A stretch of 64,000 nucleotides of DNA from Vitreoscilla stercoraria DSM 513 (GCF_000382305.1 NZ_KB908020.1:62001-126000), one strand, 5' to 3'; shown: positions 42,721 through 52,424, numbered from the stretch's first letter. Notes: generated from the sequence alone by a model not told the origin. Numbers and translations are program-made.

Positions 42721-44379
42721 ATGATTGAGAACATTGAGCGTGACAGTATGCAATTTGATGTGGTGGTGGTGGGTGCAGGTCCATCGGGCTTGTCTGCTGC
42801 CATTCGTTTGAAGCAGTTGGCTGACAAAGCTGATAAAGAAATCAGCATTTGCGTGGTGGAAAAAGGCTCGGAAGTGGGCGCGCACATTTTGTCGGGCGCG
42901 GTGATTGACCCGATTTCTTTGACTGAATTGTTCCCCAATTGGAAAGAGCTGGGCGCACCACTGGATTGTCCTGTAACGGAAGACGCTTTGTTCTTTTTGA
43001 AAGAAGACAGTGCCAAACAATTGCCTACGCCACCTAATTTTCAAAACCACGGCAATTACATCATCAGTTTGGGCTTGTTAACCCGTTGGTTGGCGGAGCA
43101 AGCCGAAGGCATGGGCATTGAGATTTATCCAGGTTTTGCAGCGGCTGAAGTGTTGTACCACGCCGATGGCTCGGTACGCGGTATTGCCACAGGCGACATG
43201 GGCATTGGCAAAGATGGTGAAATGACCGACAATTTCGCCCCAGGTATGGAATTGCTGGCGCAGCAAACCATTTTCTCGGAAGGCTGTCGTGGTTCATTGA
43301 CCAAAGGCTTGATTCAAAAATTCCAATTGGACAAAGATTCGGATGTGCAAACGTACGGTATCGGCATCAAAGAGTTGTGGGAAATTGATCCTGCTAAAGC
43401 CAAACCCGGTTATGTGCAACACACGATGGGCTGGCCTTTGGACACCAAAACCTATGGCGGTTCGTTCTTATACCATTTGAATGACAACCAAGTGGCAGTA
43501 GGGTTTGTGATTGGTTTGGATTATGAAAATCCATATTTGTCACCGTTTGAAGAGTTCCAACGTTTCAAAACCCATCCAGAGATTCGCAAAGTGTTTGAAG
43601 GCGGTCGTCGCATTGCTTATGGTGCGCGTGCCATTAGCGAAGGCGGTTTGCAAAGTTTGCCGAAAATTTCATTCCCGGGTGGTGTGTTGGTGGGTGATGC
43701 GGCAGGCTTTTTGAATGTGCCGCGCATCAAAGGCACACATACGGCGATGAAGTCGGGCATGTTGGCAGCGGAAACGGTCTTTGCCGCTTTGGAAGAATCG
43801 CAAGAGTCGTATGAAACTGCCAAAGAAGTGGCCACTTACCAAACAGCGTTTGAGCAAAGCTGGTTGTACACAGAATTACACGGTGTGCGTAACATTCGTC
43901 CATCGTTTAAATGGGGAATGTGGCCGGCGATGGCATTTTCAGCCATTGAAACGTATTTGTTCAAAGGCAAATCGCCTTGGACTTTGAAACATCACGGCTC
44001 AGACCACAGCAGTTTGAAAAAAGCCGCCAACAGCGTCAAAATCAATTATCCAAAACCCGATGGCGTGTTGACGTTTGACCGTTTGTCGAGCGTGTTTTTG
44101 AGTGGCACCAACCACGAAGAAAACCAACCTGCGCATTTGAAATTGAAAAATCCAGATGTGGCGATTAAGGTGAACTTCGATGAATACGCCAGCCCGGAAA
44201 CACGTTATTGTCCTGCGGGCGTGTATGAAATTGTCGAACAAGACGATGGCAAACCACGTTTGCAAATCAATGCGCAAAACTGTGTGCATTGCAAAACATG
44301 CGACATCAAAGACCCAACGCAAAACATCAATTGGACGTGTCCTGAAGGCTCGGGTGGTCCGAATTACGCTACTATGTAA
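42721..44379 (+). CDS. Electron transfer flavoprotein-ubiquinone oxidoreductase
   Basis: Membrane-bound FAD and [4Fe-4S] enzyme passing electrons from acyl-CoA dehydrogenases, via ETF, to ubiquinone. 552 residues, the usual length. FAD motif VVVVGAGPSGLSAAIRL at about 15-31. Cluster cysteines in ARYCPAGVYEI-like ETRYCPAGV, QNCVHCKTCDIKDP and NWTCPEGSGGPNY at the C-terminus. AAAGGA ribosome site. Directly usable by GcdH upstream; the ETF subunits are not in the window. Confidence 0.95.
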   Translation: MIENIERDSMQFDVVVVGAGPSGLSAAIRLKQLADKADKEISICVVEKGSEVGAHILSGAVIDPISLTELFPNWKELGAPLDCPVTEDALFFLKEDSAKQLPTPPNFQNHGNYIISLGLLTRWLAEQAEGMGIEIYPGFAAAEVLYHADGSVRGIATGDMGIGKDGEMTDNFAPGMELLAQQTIFSEGCRGSLTKGLIQKFQLDKDSDVQTYGIGIKELWEIDPAKAKPGYVQHTMGWPLDTKTYGGSFLYHLNDNQVAVGFVIGLDYENPYLSPFEEFQRFKTHPEIRKVFEGGRRIAYGARAISEGGLQSLPKISFPGGVLVGDAAGFLNVPRIKGTHTAMKSGMLAAETVFAALEESQESYETAKEVATYQTAFEQSWLYTELHGVRNIRPSFKWGMWPAMAFSAIETYLFKGKSPWTLKHHGSDHSSLKKAANSVKINYPKPDGVLTFDRLSSVFLSGTNHEENQPAHLKLKNPDVAIKVNFDEYASPETRYCPAGVYEIVEQDDGKPRLQINAQNCVHCKTCDIKDPTQNINWTCPEGSGGPNYATM

Positions 44380-44411
44380 ATAATGGTTGTTTTTGCACAT
44401 GGTTGAGAAAC

Positions 44412-44437
44412 TTACAGGATGCTTAGGCGTCCTGTAA
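44412..44437 (+). repeat. DUS pair in opposite order after ETF-QO
   Basis: TTACAGGATGCT (44412-44423, one mismatch), T, GGCGTCCTGTAA (44426-44437). No T run; precedes a codirectional gene. Confidence 0.55.
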
Positions 44438-44476
44438 TCGTTTATCAATTGACTCGATTGGGTGCAAGGACAGAGT

Positions 44477-45772
44477 ATGTGGTTCAAAATCAAAATTTGG
44501 ATACGCAACCCAAGCAATACTTTGTGGTTGACACCTACGTTTGGCGCAATCATTGGCTTTTTGATTTCTTTTTTGGCCTATTTTTTAGACCGACAATTTG
44601 CCCATGCAGATTTGCCTGCGGTGAATGGTAATTTGATTCAAAGTCTGTTGACGGTGATTTCTTCGAGCATGTTGGCGGTATCGACTTTTTCTTTGTCTAC
44701 CATGGTGGCAGCATATTCATCGGCATCCAATGGTGTGACTCCGCGCACGACCAAATTGGTGATGGGCGATGATAACAGTCGTGTTGCCATTGCCAGTTTC
44801 ATTGCAGCATTTGTGTTTTCTTTGATTGCCCAAGTGACTTTGGGCTTGAATATTCTAGGCAATACAGGCCGCTTTGTTTTGCTTACCAGTACTGTGTTGA
44901 TGTTGATATACGTGGTTTTTTCGTTGATTCGTTGGATTGGTGCTTTGTCGCAATTGGGGCGTTTGGGCAATACCATGGATAAGTTGAATAAAGTGGCATC
45001 AGATAGCTTATCGTATTGGCGTTTGCACCCGACCATGCAAGCGCATGCATCGGAATCTATGTGGGAAGATGGCATTTCTGTGTATGCGAAAAAGTGCCAA
45101 TATGTCACGCATATCGATCAAGAGGCTTTGCAATTGTGGGCGAACAAACACCATGCACAGATTCAGTTGTGTGCGGTGCCGGGGGTATTGCTCAGTCCTG
45201 AGCGTATTTTGTTGAAAATTCGTGGTATTGAAGCACTCAGTGAGGCAGATTGTGCGTACATTGTCGATTGTTTTGTTTACAGTATTGTACGCGTGTATGA
45301 GCAAGATCCCCGTTATGGCATGATTGTGTTGAGTGAAGTGGCGCTGCGGGCTTTGTCTGTGGGTGTCAATGATCCAGGTACGTCGATTTTGGTCTTTAAT
45401 CATATGTTAGAAGTGTTGGTTGATGCCAAGCCCAGCGCAGAACTCCAACAAAAGCGCGACGAACAAGGGGCGATTTTGTACCAACGCTTGCATGTGATGA
45501 TGTTTGATGAAACAGACCTCATCAGCCAACCATTTGCACCGATTATTTTTTTTGCTGCCAATGATATGGTTTTGGTCGTTCGTTTATTGAAAATTTTGCA
45601 CAAAATTTATGTCAATATTGAAGAAGCGCCATTGGCGGCTGAAGCCCAAGCGCAGGCGCAAATATTGATGCGTCGGGCACAAGAAAAACTGACATTTACC
45701 GATGATTGGAATATGGTGCAGAATTTGTATGTCCAATTGTTTGACGAGCAGCCCAGACCACAGCAATCATGA
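44477..45772 (+). CDS. DUF2254 family membrane protein
   Basis: 431 residues from ATG 44477 (MWFKIKIWIRNPSNTLW), with AGGACAGAG upstream; a GTG five codons earlier is the alternative. Four TM segments in the first half (about 22-42, 58-84, 108-128, 133-156), then a soluble domain with LRALSVGVNDPGTSI, a well-conserved DUF2254 segment. Function not established. An AGCGGCCTGTA DUS variant at 44863. Confidence 0.85.
   Translation: MWFKIKIWIRNPSNTLWLTPTFGAIIGFLISFLAYFLDRQFAHADLPAVNGNLIQSLLTVISSSMLAVSTFSLSTMVAAYSSASNGVTPRTTKLVMGDDNSRVAIASFIAAFVFSLIAQVTLGLNILGNTGRFVLLTSTVLMLIYVVFSLIRWIGALSQLGRLGNTMDKLNKVASDSLSYWRLHPTMQAHASESMWEDGISVYAKKCQYVTHIDQEALQLWANKHHAQIQLCAVPGVLLSPERILLKIRGIEALSEADCAYIVDCFVYSIVRVYEQDPRYGMIVLSEVALRALSVGVNDPGTSILVFNHMLEVLVDAKPSAELQQKRDEQGAILYQRLHVMMFDETDLISQPFAPIIFFAANDMVLVVRLLKILHKIYVNIEEAPLAAEAQAQAQILMRRAQEKLTFTDDWNMVQNLYVQLFDEQPRPQQS
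44863..44873 (-). repeat. DUS variant (AGCGGCCTGTA) in the DUF2254 gene
   Basis: Coding; TACAGGCCGCT on the plus strand. Confidence 0.5.
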
Positions 45773-45810
45773 TGATAGTGTAAAGCTGCTTGAATGGGTA
45801 TTGAAGATGA

Positions 45811-45848
45811 ACAAGCGTCCTGTAAGGTTTACAGGACGCTTGTTTTTT
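45811..45848. terminator. Bidirectional DUS-pair terminator
   Basis: Copies at 45814-45825 and 45829-45840, stem extended by ACA/TGT, followed by GTTTTTTA. Between convergent DUF2254 and slt genes. Confidence 0.85.
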
Positions 45849-45865
45849 AATGCAATGATTGAAAT

Positions 45866-47725
45866 TTATTTTGCAGGCACCGTGCCTATGCGCTGTGTCA
45901 AAGATTGGCGCGGTTCGCCAAATAAGCTGGCGTAATAAGTGGCGTTGGCCATCACTTTTTTCACATAATCACGCGTTTCGTTGAATGGAATGGTTTCGGC
46001 ATAAATGGCACCTTCCAACGGCACGTTGGCACGCCATTGGCGCGCGCGGCCTGGGCCTGCGTTATAGCCTGCGGTGGCCATGGTTTCGCTGCCAGAAGAA
46101 TTGCGCACATCGGCCAAATACCAAGTACCGAGTTTGATGTTGTGTTCAATGTCGTCCAAACCTGTGCTAGACGCACCGATTTTGCGTTCCACTTCGCGCG
46201 CGGTCGCTGGCATCAATTGCATCAAACCAGAGGCGCCCACGTGTGAGCGCGCACCGATCATGAAACGGCTTTCTTGACGAATCAAACCATAAGCCCATGC
46301 AGGGTCGATACCGACTTGGCGGGCATAGCGGGTGGTGATGTCTTTGTAAGGCGACATGTAACGAATGTTGAAGTCTAGCAAGTGATTGGTGCGGTCTGCC
46401 GCATAAATGGCCATCTCGTTAAAGCCTGCTTTTTGTGCCACTGCTGCCGCTGCCAACAAGCTAGACTCATTCAAATTGCGCACTGCATAACGCCATTGTT
46501 GTTGGGCAATATTGCGAACCGTACGATTATCGTTTGCCACGCTGGCATGGTACAAAGTCAAAGCACGCGCAATCGCTCCGTCTTGTGCGGCACGGGCTTT
46601 TTCTGCTTCTGAAGCTGGTTTGGCATTGCTATTGGTGCTTACTTTGCCACCCAAAGCTTCAAGCGCCATCAAAGCATAGAAATTACGACCTGATTGTGAG
46701 GCTTTTTGGAACAGTTGTTGTGCTTGGGCGCTTTGACCCATCGCTTGCAAAGCTCGTGCACGCCAATATTGCCAATCTTCTTTGTTTTGCAATTTGGCAG
46801 GCATGGCAGCGATAATGTTATTGACTTCTTGCCAACGGCTAAAGCGCAGTGCCGAACGCACATACCATTCCCATTGTTCTTCGTCCAATTGTGCGCGGTC
46901 TGCTTGGTTAAACAATTGCAAAGCCACACCGAAGTTTTGGCTTTTGGCATGGGTTTCACCTGCAGCACCATACGCAAAACCAGCTTGTTCACGGCTTAAG
47001 TTGCCTGAAATCGCAGCGATGCGGTTGCCAATATTATTGTCTTTGCGAGCATTGGCATTGGTCACTGAATAAAGCAATGATTCTTGTGCTGCCATGCCAC
47101 TGCCATTTAAGCTGCCTAAAGCGCTAGGCAAGGGCTGACCAATGGCTGCGGCTAAATTGCGTGCATCGGTGATTTGATTGTTAGAGAGCAAGCCACGAAT
47201 GCGTGACCACACTTGGTTTTGATTCAGGCCGCTTGCAGATTGTTGTAATAAGGTATTGCAACCTGCTGGCAATTTGCCATGTTCCAAAATCAAATTAGAT
47301 ACCAATTGGGTATTGCGTTCGGCGCCGCTTAATTGAGCGTAACATTGGTTTTCTTGGTCTATGCCGCCTTTGTCTAATTTGGCATATTCAGCATTGAATG
47401 TAGACCACTGACCACGCGCACCCAAGTTTTTGAGCCATTGATTGCGCACACGTTCTGCCATGGCGTTGTCGCTGGTTTGTTGGTTTAAGAAATTTATCGC
47501 AGCTTGGTCATTGCCCACAGCGCGCAAAGCGTCCAAAGTCGGTTGGTATTGGGCATAATCGCTCATCACTTTTGATGAAGATTCTACGGTTTTATTGGAA
47601 AATTGCACGTGCGGCTTGTGCTCGCTAGGCGTAACGGTTTCGACAGGGGCTTCTCTTTGAGTAGAGCAGGCGGCCAATGCCACTACTGCGGTGATGACAC
47701 TGATGCGCCAAATTGTATTTTGCAT
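45866..47725 (-). CDS. slt: Soluble-type lytic murein transglycosylase, lipoprotein
   Basis: Cleaves peptidoglycan between MurNAc and GlcNAc. 619 residues. Lipobox ALAAC with C20, so anchored rather than free in the periplasm. A long alpha-helical superhelix (about 60-460) precedes the SLT domain: catalytic E485 in YGLIRQESRF, then SHVGASGLMQLMPATA and AGYNAGPGRARQW, the three GH23 motifs. A DUS variant at 47223. Confidence 0.92.
   Translation of the reverse strand: MQNTIWRISVITAVVALAACSTQREAPVETVTPSEHKPHVQFSNKTVESSSKVMSDYAQYQPTLDALRAVGNDQAAINFLNQQTSDNAMAERVRNQWLKNLGARGQWSTFNAEYAKLDKGGIDQENQCYAQLSGAERNTQLVSNLILEHGKLPAGCNTLLQQSASGLNQNQVWSRIRGLLSNNQITDARNLAAAIGQPLPSALGSLNGSGMAAQESLLYSVTNANARKDNNIGNRIAAISGNLSREQAGFAYGAAGETHAKSQNFGVALQLFNQADRAQLDEEQWEWYVRSALRFSRWQEVNNIIAAMPAKLQNKEDWQYWRARALQAMGQSAQAQQLFQKASQSGRNFYALMALEALGGKVSTNSNAKPASEAEKARAAQDGAIARALTLYHASVANDNRTVRNIAQQQWRYAVRNLNESSLLAAAAVAQKAGFNEMAIYAADRTNHLLDFNIRYMSPYKDITTRYARQVGIDPAWAYGLIRQESRFMIGARSHVGASGLMQLMPATAREVERKIGASSTGLDDIEHNIKLGTWYLADVRNSSGSETMATAGYNAGPGRARQWRANVPLEGAIYAETIPFNETRDYVKKVMANATYYASLFGEPRQSLTQRIGTVPAK
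47223..47233 (-). repeat. DUS variant (AGCGGCCTGAA) in slt
   Basis: Coding; reads TTCAGGCCGCT on the plus strand. Confidence 0.5.
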
Positions 47726-47736
47726 ATTTTATTTCC

Positions 47737-49191
47737 CTATTTGCGCCAATAAGCAGGCGTAAACAATACCAACAAAGTGAAAATTTCCAAACGACCTAAT
47801 AACATGACAAACAAACACAACCATTTTTGTAAATCAGTAAAGTAACCGAAAGTATAGCTTGGACCGACGTTGCCAAGACCTGTACCCAAATTGGAAATAC
47901 AAGCGACCATGGCAGTCATGGCAGTCATGAAGTCCAATCCTGTGATCATCATCAAAAAAGTAAAGACGATGATGGTGGTGCAATAAACGAATACAAAGGC
48001 CAAAATGGTCAGCGCCATGCGTTCAGGGACAGGATTGCCATTGATTTTAACCCGAGAAACGGCGTTTGGGTGAAGCAATAATGTCATTTCTCGTAAACTG
48101 AATTTGAATAAAACGATGGCACGAATGGTTTTGATACCACCACCGGTGGAACCTGCGTTGGACAAAAAGTTGGTTAACAAGATGAGCCAGAGCGACAAAA
48201 CCAAAGGCCAAGTGCCAAAGTCGGCATTGGCAAAACCCGTTGCCATCGCCACTGAAATCGTGGTGAAAGCCACATAGCGAAAAGCGTTTGGCAGCGAATA
48301 AAAATCAATCGCCCACATGTACAAAGTGCCGGTGATAATGGTAAATGCCAAAATATAAATGGTGACTCTGACTTCAATATCACGCCAATATTCACGTAAA
48401 CTGCGATGTGAAAAGGCTTGGAAGTGATTGGCAAAATTCAGGCCGCCTACCAACACACCGCACGCAATAATGGCTTCTATCATGGGTGAATTGAAAAAGG
48501 CCAAGCCATTGGAATGGGTGGAAAAGCCGCCCAAAGAAATGGTGGTCAACGCATGGCACAAAGCATCAAACCAAGACATTCCTGCCAAACGCAAAGCCAA
48601 CCACAAAACCAGCGTGAACAAAACATAAATGCCCCACATGGCTTTGGCGGTTTGGGCAATGCGAGGAGAGAGTTTGTTGGTTTTGTTGATGCCATTCATT
48701 TCTGCGCGGTATAACTGCATACCACCGACACCAATCAGCGGTAAAATCGCCACCGCCAAGACAATAATGCCCATACCGCCAAACCATTGCAGCAAAGCGC
48801 GCCAAAAATTAATCGATGGTGGCAGTGAATCCACATCTTTGATGACCGTGGCACCTGTGGTGGTCAAACCTGACATGGCTTCAAAATAAGCATCGGTGAT
48901 GGTAATTTCGGGGACGGCCAAATACATGGGTATGGCGGCCATAAAGGCAAATCCTACCCACAAAACCACTGCCAGCGTACAACCGTCGCGCGGTTTGAGT
49001 TCACGTTGGTATTTGGCAGTTAAGACCCACACTACGAATGAGCCTAACATGGACAACATGGAAATGGTGGTTAATTGCATGCCCAAACCATCACCAAAAA
49101 GCCAAGAAATACCCGCAGGCAATAGCAATAATGCCGCAAATAACACGCCCAATTTGGACAAAATGTGCACAATGGGCAGCAATTTATACAT
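47737..49191 (-). CDS. trkH: Trk potassium uptake membrane subunit TrkH
   Basis: K+ channel subunit of the Trk system. 484 residues, about ten TM. Selectivity-filter loops are visible: AMSGLTTTGATVI, ALTTISLGGFSTH, SNAGSTGGGIKTIR and ACISNLGTGLGNVGPS. Starts 15 bp after the trkA stop, so trkA-trkH is an operon with slt close behind (11 bp). A DUS variant at 48437. Confidence 0.94.
   Translation of the reverse strand: MYKLLPIVHILSKLGVLFAALLLLPAGISWLFGDGLGMQLTTISMLSMLGSFVVWVLTAKYQRELKPRDGCTLAVVLWVGFAFMAAIPMYLAVPEITITDAYFEAMSGLTTTGATVIKDVDSLPPSINFWRALLQWFGGMGIIVLAVAILPLIGVGGMQLYRAEMNGINKTNKLSPRIAQTAKAMWGIYVLFTLVLWLALRLAGMSWFDALCHALTTISLGGFSTHSNGLAFFNSPMIEAIIACGVLVGGLNFANHFQAFSHRSLREYWRDIEVRVTIYILAFTIITGTLYMWAIDFYSLPNAFRYVAFTTISVAMATGFANADFGTWPLVLSLWLILLTNFLSNAGSTGGGIKTIRAIVLFKFSLREMTLLLHPNAVSRVKINGNPVPERMALTILAFVFVYCTTIIVFTFLMMITGLDFMTAMTAMVACISNLGTGLGNVGPSYTFGYFTDLQKWLCLFVMLLGRLEIFTLLVLFTPAYWRK
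48437..48447 (-). repeat. DUS variant (GGCGGCCTGAA) in trkH
   Basis: Coding; TTCAGGCCGCC on the plus strand. Confidence 0.45.
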
Positions 49192-49206
49192 AGAAGCTGC
49201 CTCGCT

Positions 49207-50622
49207 TTAAAAGAAACCGAATTTCACCGCAATGGCTTTTTCCAATTCTTGGACATGGCGGCTGTAAGCGACAAAGAAAATCACATGGTCACCTTCTTGT
49301 AAAATCCAATCGCGTTGGTGCGCCATCGTCCACTCACCATCACGCCCGACTGCCGCAAAATAACAACTGGTTGGCAATTTGATTTCTTGCAAACGCCGAC
49401 CAACCATTTTGGACGTTTTGCGATCGCCATGCAAAATCACTTCCAATACTTCGGCTGTGCCATGGCGCAAAGGTTGCACCGACACCACGTCGCCACGACG
49501 AATGTGTGACAAAATCGAGCCGATGGTCACCAAATGCGGTGAAACGACAATGTCAATTTGATTGCCTTGGAGCAAATCCACATAAGATGTACGGTTGATG
49601 ATGGTGATGATTTGGTCGGCGCCCAAATTATTGGCAAGCAAACTGGACATCACATTGTCTTCATCGTCATTGGTCAAGGCACAAAACACGTCGACTTCGT
49701 CTATGTTTTCTTGTATCAACAAGGCTTCATCGGTGGCTGAGCCTTTTAAGACCAACGTATTGTGTAAATTGTCCGCCAGCCATTCGGCGCGGTTTTGATT
49801 GAATTCGATGATTTTGACGTTGTATTGTTTTTCTAACAGTTTGGCAAGGCGATAACCGATATTGCCGCCACCTGCAATCATGACCCGTTTGCCGGGTTTG
49901 TCATCAGGTCGGAACAAGCGCAAAATATCGTTCATGTGTTCGGTGCGCGCGAGCACATAAATCTCATCGCCTTCAATAATCATGGTGTCACTGTTGGGAA
50001 TGACCAAACGACCATTGCGGTAAATCGCTGAAATTTGGCAATCAATGTGCGAGCGTGCCATCAATGATAACACTTCTTGCATATGCAATAATTTTTTGCC
50101 CAATATGGTGCCGCCAGCCTCAGCTTTAATCACTGTTAAACGAATGGCATCATCGTTGAAACTCAATACTTGCAAAGCCAATGAATATTGAAACAAGCCA
50201 AATAATTGTTCGGTTACCAATTGTTCAGGACGGATGTAATATGACACATTGAAAATATTTTTGTCTAAATTGGCACCATCCAAATCTTCTAAATCTAAAG
50301 CATGCACCAAATCACCTTGACGCACCCGCGCAATAGATTCAGGTGTATTGAACATCCGATAAGCCAATTGGCAGGCAACCAAATTGGTTTCATCACTGCC
50401 TGTTAAAGCCAATAATAAATCACTGTCTTCAATTTGAGCGGCCTGTAAGATTTGAGGGGACGAACTAGAGCCTACAATCGTCTGAATGTCCAAGCTGTCG
50501 CTTAAGCGCTGTAAGGCTTGTGCATCGTTATCGATAACGGTGACGTCATTATTGGGTTGTTGTGCCAAACTTTTTGCGACAGCAGAACCCACTTGACCAC
50601 AACCCAATATCAGTATTTTCAT
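49207..50622 (-). CDS. trkA: Trk potassium uptake regulatory subunit TrkA
   Basis: Cytosolic NAD-binding gating ring of TrkH. The start is ATG 50622 (MKILILGCGQVGSAVAKSLA); upstream codons lack homology to the family. 471 residues: two RCK repeats, each with a Rossmann motif (ILGCGQVG at the N-terminus and IAGGGNIGYRLAKLLE at about 235) followed by a TrkA-C domain. DUS variant at 50437. Confidence 0.94.
   Translation of the reverse strand: MKILILGCGQVGSAVAKSLAQQPNNDVTVIDNDAQALQRLSDSLDIQTIVGSSSSPQILQAAQIEDSDLLLALTGSDETNLVACQLAYRMFNTPESIARVRQGDLVHALDLEDLDGANLDKNIFNVSYYIRPEQLVTEQLFGLFQYSLALQVLSFNDDAIRLTVIKAEAGGTILGKKLLHMQEVLSLMARSHIDCQISAIYRNGRLVIPNSDTMIIEGDEIYVLARTEHMNDILRLFRPDDKPGKRVMIAGGGNIGYRLAKLLEKQYNVKIIEFNQNRAEWLADNLHNTLVLKGSATDEALLIQENIDEVDVFCALTNDDEDNVMSSLLANNLGADQIITIINRTSYVDLLQGNQIDIVVSPHLVTIGSILSHIRRGDVVSVQPLRHGTAEVLEVILHGDRKTSKMVGRRLQEIKLPTSCYFAAVGRDGEWTMAHQRDWILQEGDHVIFFVAYSRHVQELEKAIAVKFGFF
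50437..50448 (+). repeat. DUS variant (AGCGGCCTGTAA) in trkA
   Basis: Position-5 G variant, plus strand, antisense to the gene. Confidence 0.55.
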
Positions 50623-50710
50623 ACACGCACTCGTGAAAAATTCAATGGTGACCATTCTAGCTAAGTTTTGAACATTTGAAACGCATGAGCAGCATTTGGC
50701 CTGTGTTTTG

Positions 50711-50729
50711 TACTATGAATATCATAGTA
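50711..50729. promoter_or_regulatory. 19-bp perfect palindrome between trkA and fumA
   Basis: TACTATGA-ATA-TCATAGTA in the divergent spacer. Same length as a Fur box, sharing about 11 of 19 bases with the E. coli consensus by my alignment. A regulator site for the iron-sulfur fumarase is plausible but unproven. Confidence 0.45.
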
Positions 50730-50818
50730 TGAGTGTGTAGCGGATGACGGTTTGGGCATAAAACGTTAGAATATATGGCTGAGTATTTAACACCTCACCA
50801 TAACAAAAAGGTTAATCC

Positions 50819-52342
50819 ATGACTGTAATCAAGCAACAGGATTTCATCCAAAGCATTGCCGATGCATTTCAATTCATCAGCTATTATCATCCAAAAGACT
50901 TTATTCAAGCCTTGACCAAAGCTTGGGAAAAAGAAGAAAACCCAGCGGCAAAAGACGCAATGACCCAAATTTTGGTCAACAGCCGCATGTGTGCCGAAGG
51001 TCGTCGCCCGATTTGCCAAGACACGGGCATTGCGGTGGTGTTCTTGAAAGTGGGCATGAACGTGCAGTGGGATGCGGAATTGTCGGTACAAGACATGGTC
51101 AACGAAGGCGTGCGCCAAGCGTATGCGGCAGCGGGCAATCCGTTGCGTGCGTCGATTTTGCGCGATCCTGCGGGCAAACGCCAAAACACCAAAGACAATA
51201 CACCAGCAGTCGTTCATATGGAAATCGTTAAAGGCGATAAAGTGGAAGTGATTTGTGCGGCCAAAGGCGGTGGTTCTGAAAACAAATCCAAATTGGCGAT
51301 GTTGAATCCTTCTGATTCGATTGTGGATTGGGTTTTGAAAACCGTTCCGACCATGGGCGCAGGTTGGTGTCCTCCGGGCATTTTGGGCATTGGTATTGGT
51401 GGCACGCCTGAAAAAGCGGCCTTGATGGCAAAAGAATCGTTGATGGGTCACATTGATATCCAAGAATTGCAAGAAAAAGCTGCTTCAGGCGCTGAATTGT
51501 CTACGGTGGAAGCGTTGCGCTTGGAGTTGTTTGAAAAAGTGAATGCTTTGGGCATTGGTGCGCAAGGCTTGGGCGGCTTGACCACAGTTTTGGATGTGAA
51601 GATTTTCGATTATCCAACGCATGCAGCGTCAAAACCTGTGGCGATGATTCCGAACTGTGCGGCAACGCGTCACGTGGAATTTGAATTGGATGGTTCAGGT
51701 CCTGCGGTTTTGGAAGCGCCAAGCTTGGAAGATTGGCCTGATATCACGTACGATCCGACCAATGGCAAACGCGTGAATTTGGATACTTTGACCAAAGAAG
51801 AAGTGGCATCTTGGAAAATTGGCGACGTGTTGCTTTTGAATGGCAAAATTTTGACCGGTCGCGACGCAGCGCATAAACGTTTGGTGGACATGATTAACAA
51901 TGGCGAAGAGTTGCCAGTGGACTTCACCAATCGCGTGATTTATTACGTAGGTCCAGTCGATCCTGTTGGCAATGAAGTGGTTGGCCCTGCAGGCCCAACG
52001 ACTGCCACGCGCATGGACAAATTCACCCGCACGATGTTGGAACAAACTGGTTTGCTCGGTATGATTGGCAAATCTGAGCGGGGCCCTGTGGCATGTGAAG
52101 CGATTGCCGACAACAAAGCGGTGTATTTGATGGCAGTGGGCGGCTCGGCTTACTTGGTGTCCAAAGCGATTAAAACGGCCAAAGTGTTGGCGTTTGAAGA
52201 ATTGGGCATGGAAGCGATTTACGAATTCGATGTCAAAGACATGCCTGTGACTGTTGCCGTTGACCCAACTGGCCAATCGGTACATGCGATCGCACCAAAA
52301 CAATGGCAAGCGAAAATTGGTATTATTCCGGTTGATGCTTGA
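50819..52342 (+). CDS. fumA: Fumarate hydratase, class I (iron-sulfur)
   Basis: [4Fe-4S]-dependent fumarase combining the alpha and beta domains in one chain. 507 residues. Cluster cysteines are in RRPICQDTG, IPNCAATRH and GPVACEAI. The C-terminal beta domain includes LTGRDAAHKRLVDMI and GPVDPVGNEVVGPAGPTTATRMD. Weak AAGG ribosome site. Oxygen- and iron-sensitive counterpart of fumC at 6240; a 19-bp palindrome lies about 90 bp upstream. Confidence 0.95.
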   Translation: MTVIKQQDFIQSIADAFQFISYYHPKDFIQALTKAWEKEENPAAKDAMTQILVNSRMCAEGRRPICQDTGIAVVFLKVGMNVQWDAELSVQDMVNEGVRQAYAAAGNPLRASILRDPAGKRQNTKDNTPAVVHMEIVKGDKVEVICAAKGGGSENKSKLAMLNPSDSIVDWVLKTVPTMGAGWCPPGILGIGIGGTPEKAALMAKESLMGHIDIQELQEKAASGAELSTVEALRLELFEKVNALGIGAQGLGGLTTVLDVKIFDYPTHAASKPVAMIPNCAATRHVEFELDGSGPAVLEAPSLEDWPDITYDPTNGKRVNLDTLTKEEVASWKIGDVLLLNGKILTGRDAAHKRLVDMINNGEELPVDFTNRVIYYVGPVDPVGNEVVGPAGPTTATRMDKFTRTMLEQTGLLGMIGKSERGPVACEAIADNKAVYLMAVGGSAYLVSKAIKTAKVLAFEELGMEAIYEFDVKDMPVTVAVDPTGQSVHAIAPKQWQAKIGIIPVDA

Positions 52343-52365
52343 TTATTGATGTGATGGCATGAAAG

Positions 52366-52397
52366 AGGCGTCCTGTAAGGTTTACAGGACGCTTTTT
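52366..52397. terminator. Bidirectional DUS-pair terminator after fumA
   Basis: GGCGTCCTGTAA (52367-52378) and TTACAGGACGCT (52382-52393), then TTTTT. Between convergent genes. Confidence 0.8.
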
Positions 52398-52424
52398 ATC
52401 ATTAATTTTGTCTCATTTCACAAG

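Noticed and set aside
44462..44476. GTG start five codons upstream for the DUF2254 protein
   Set aside because: The AGGACAGAG ribosome site lies inside this extension and fits ATG 44477.
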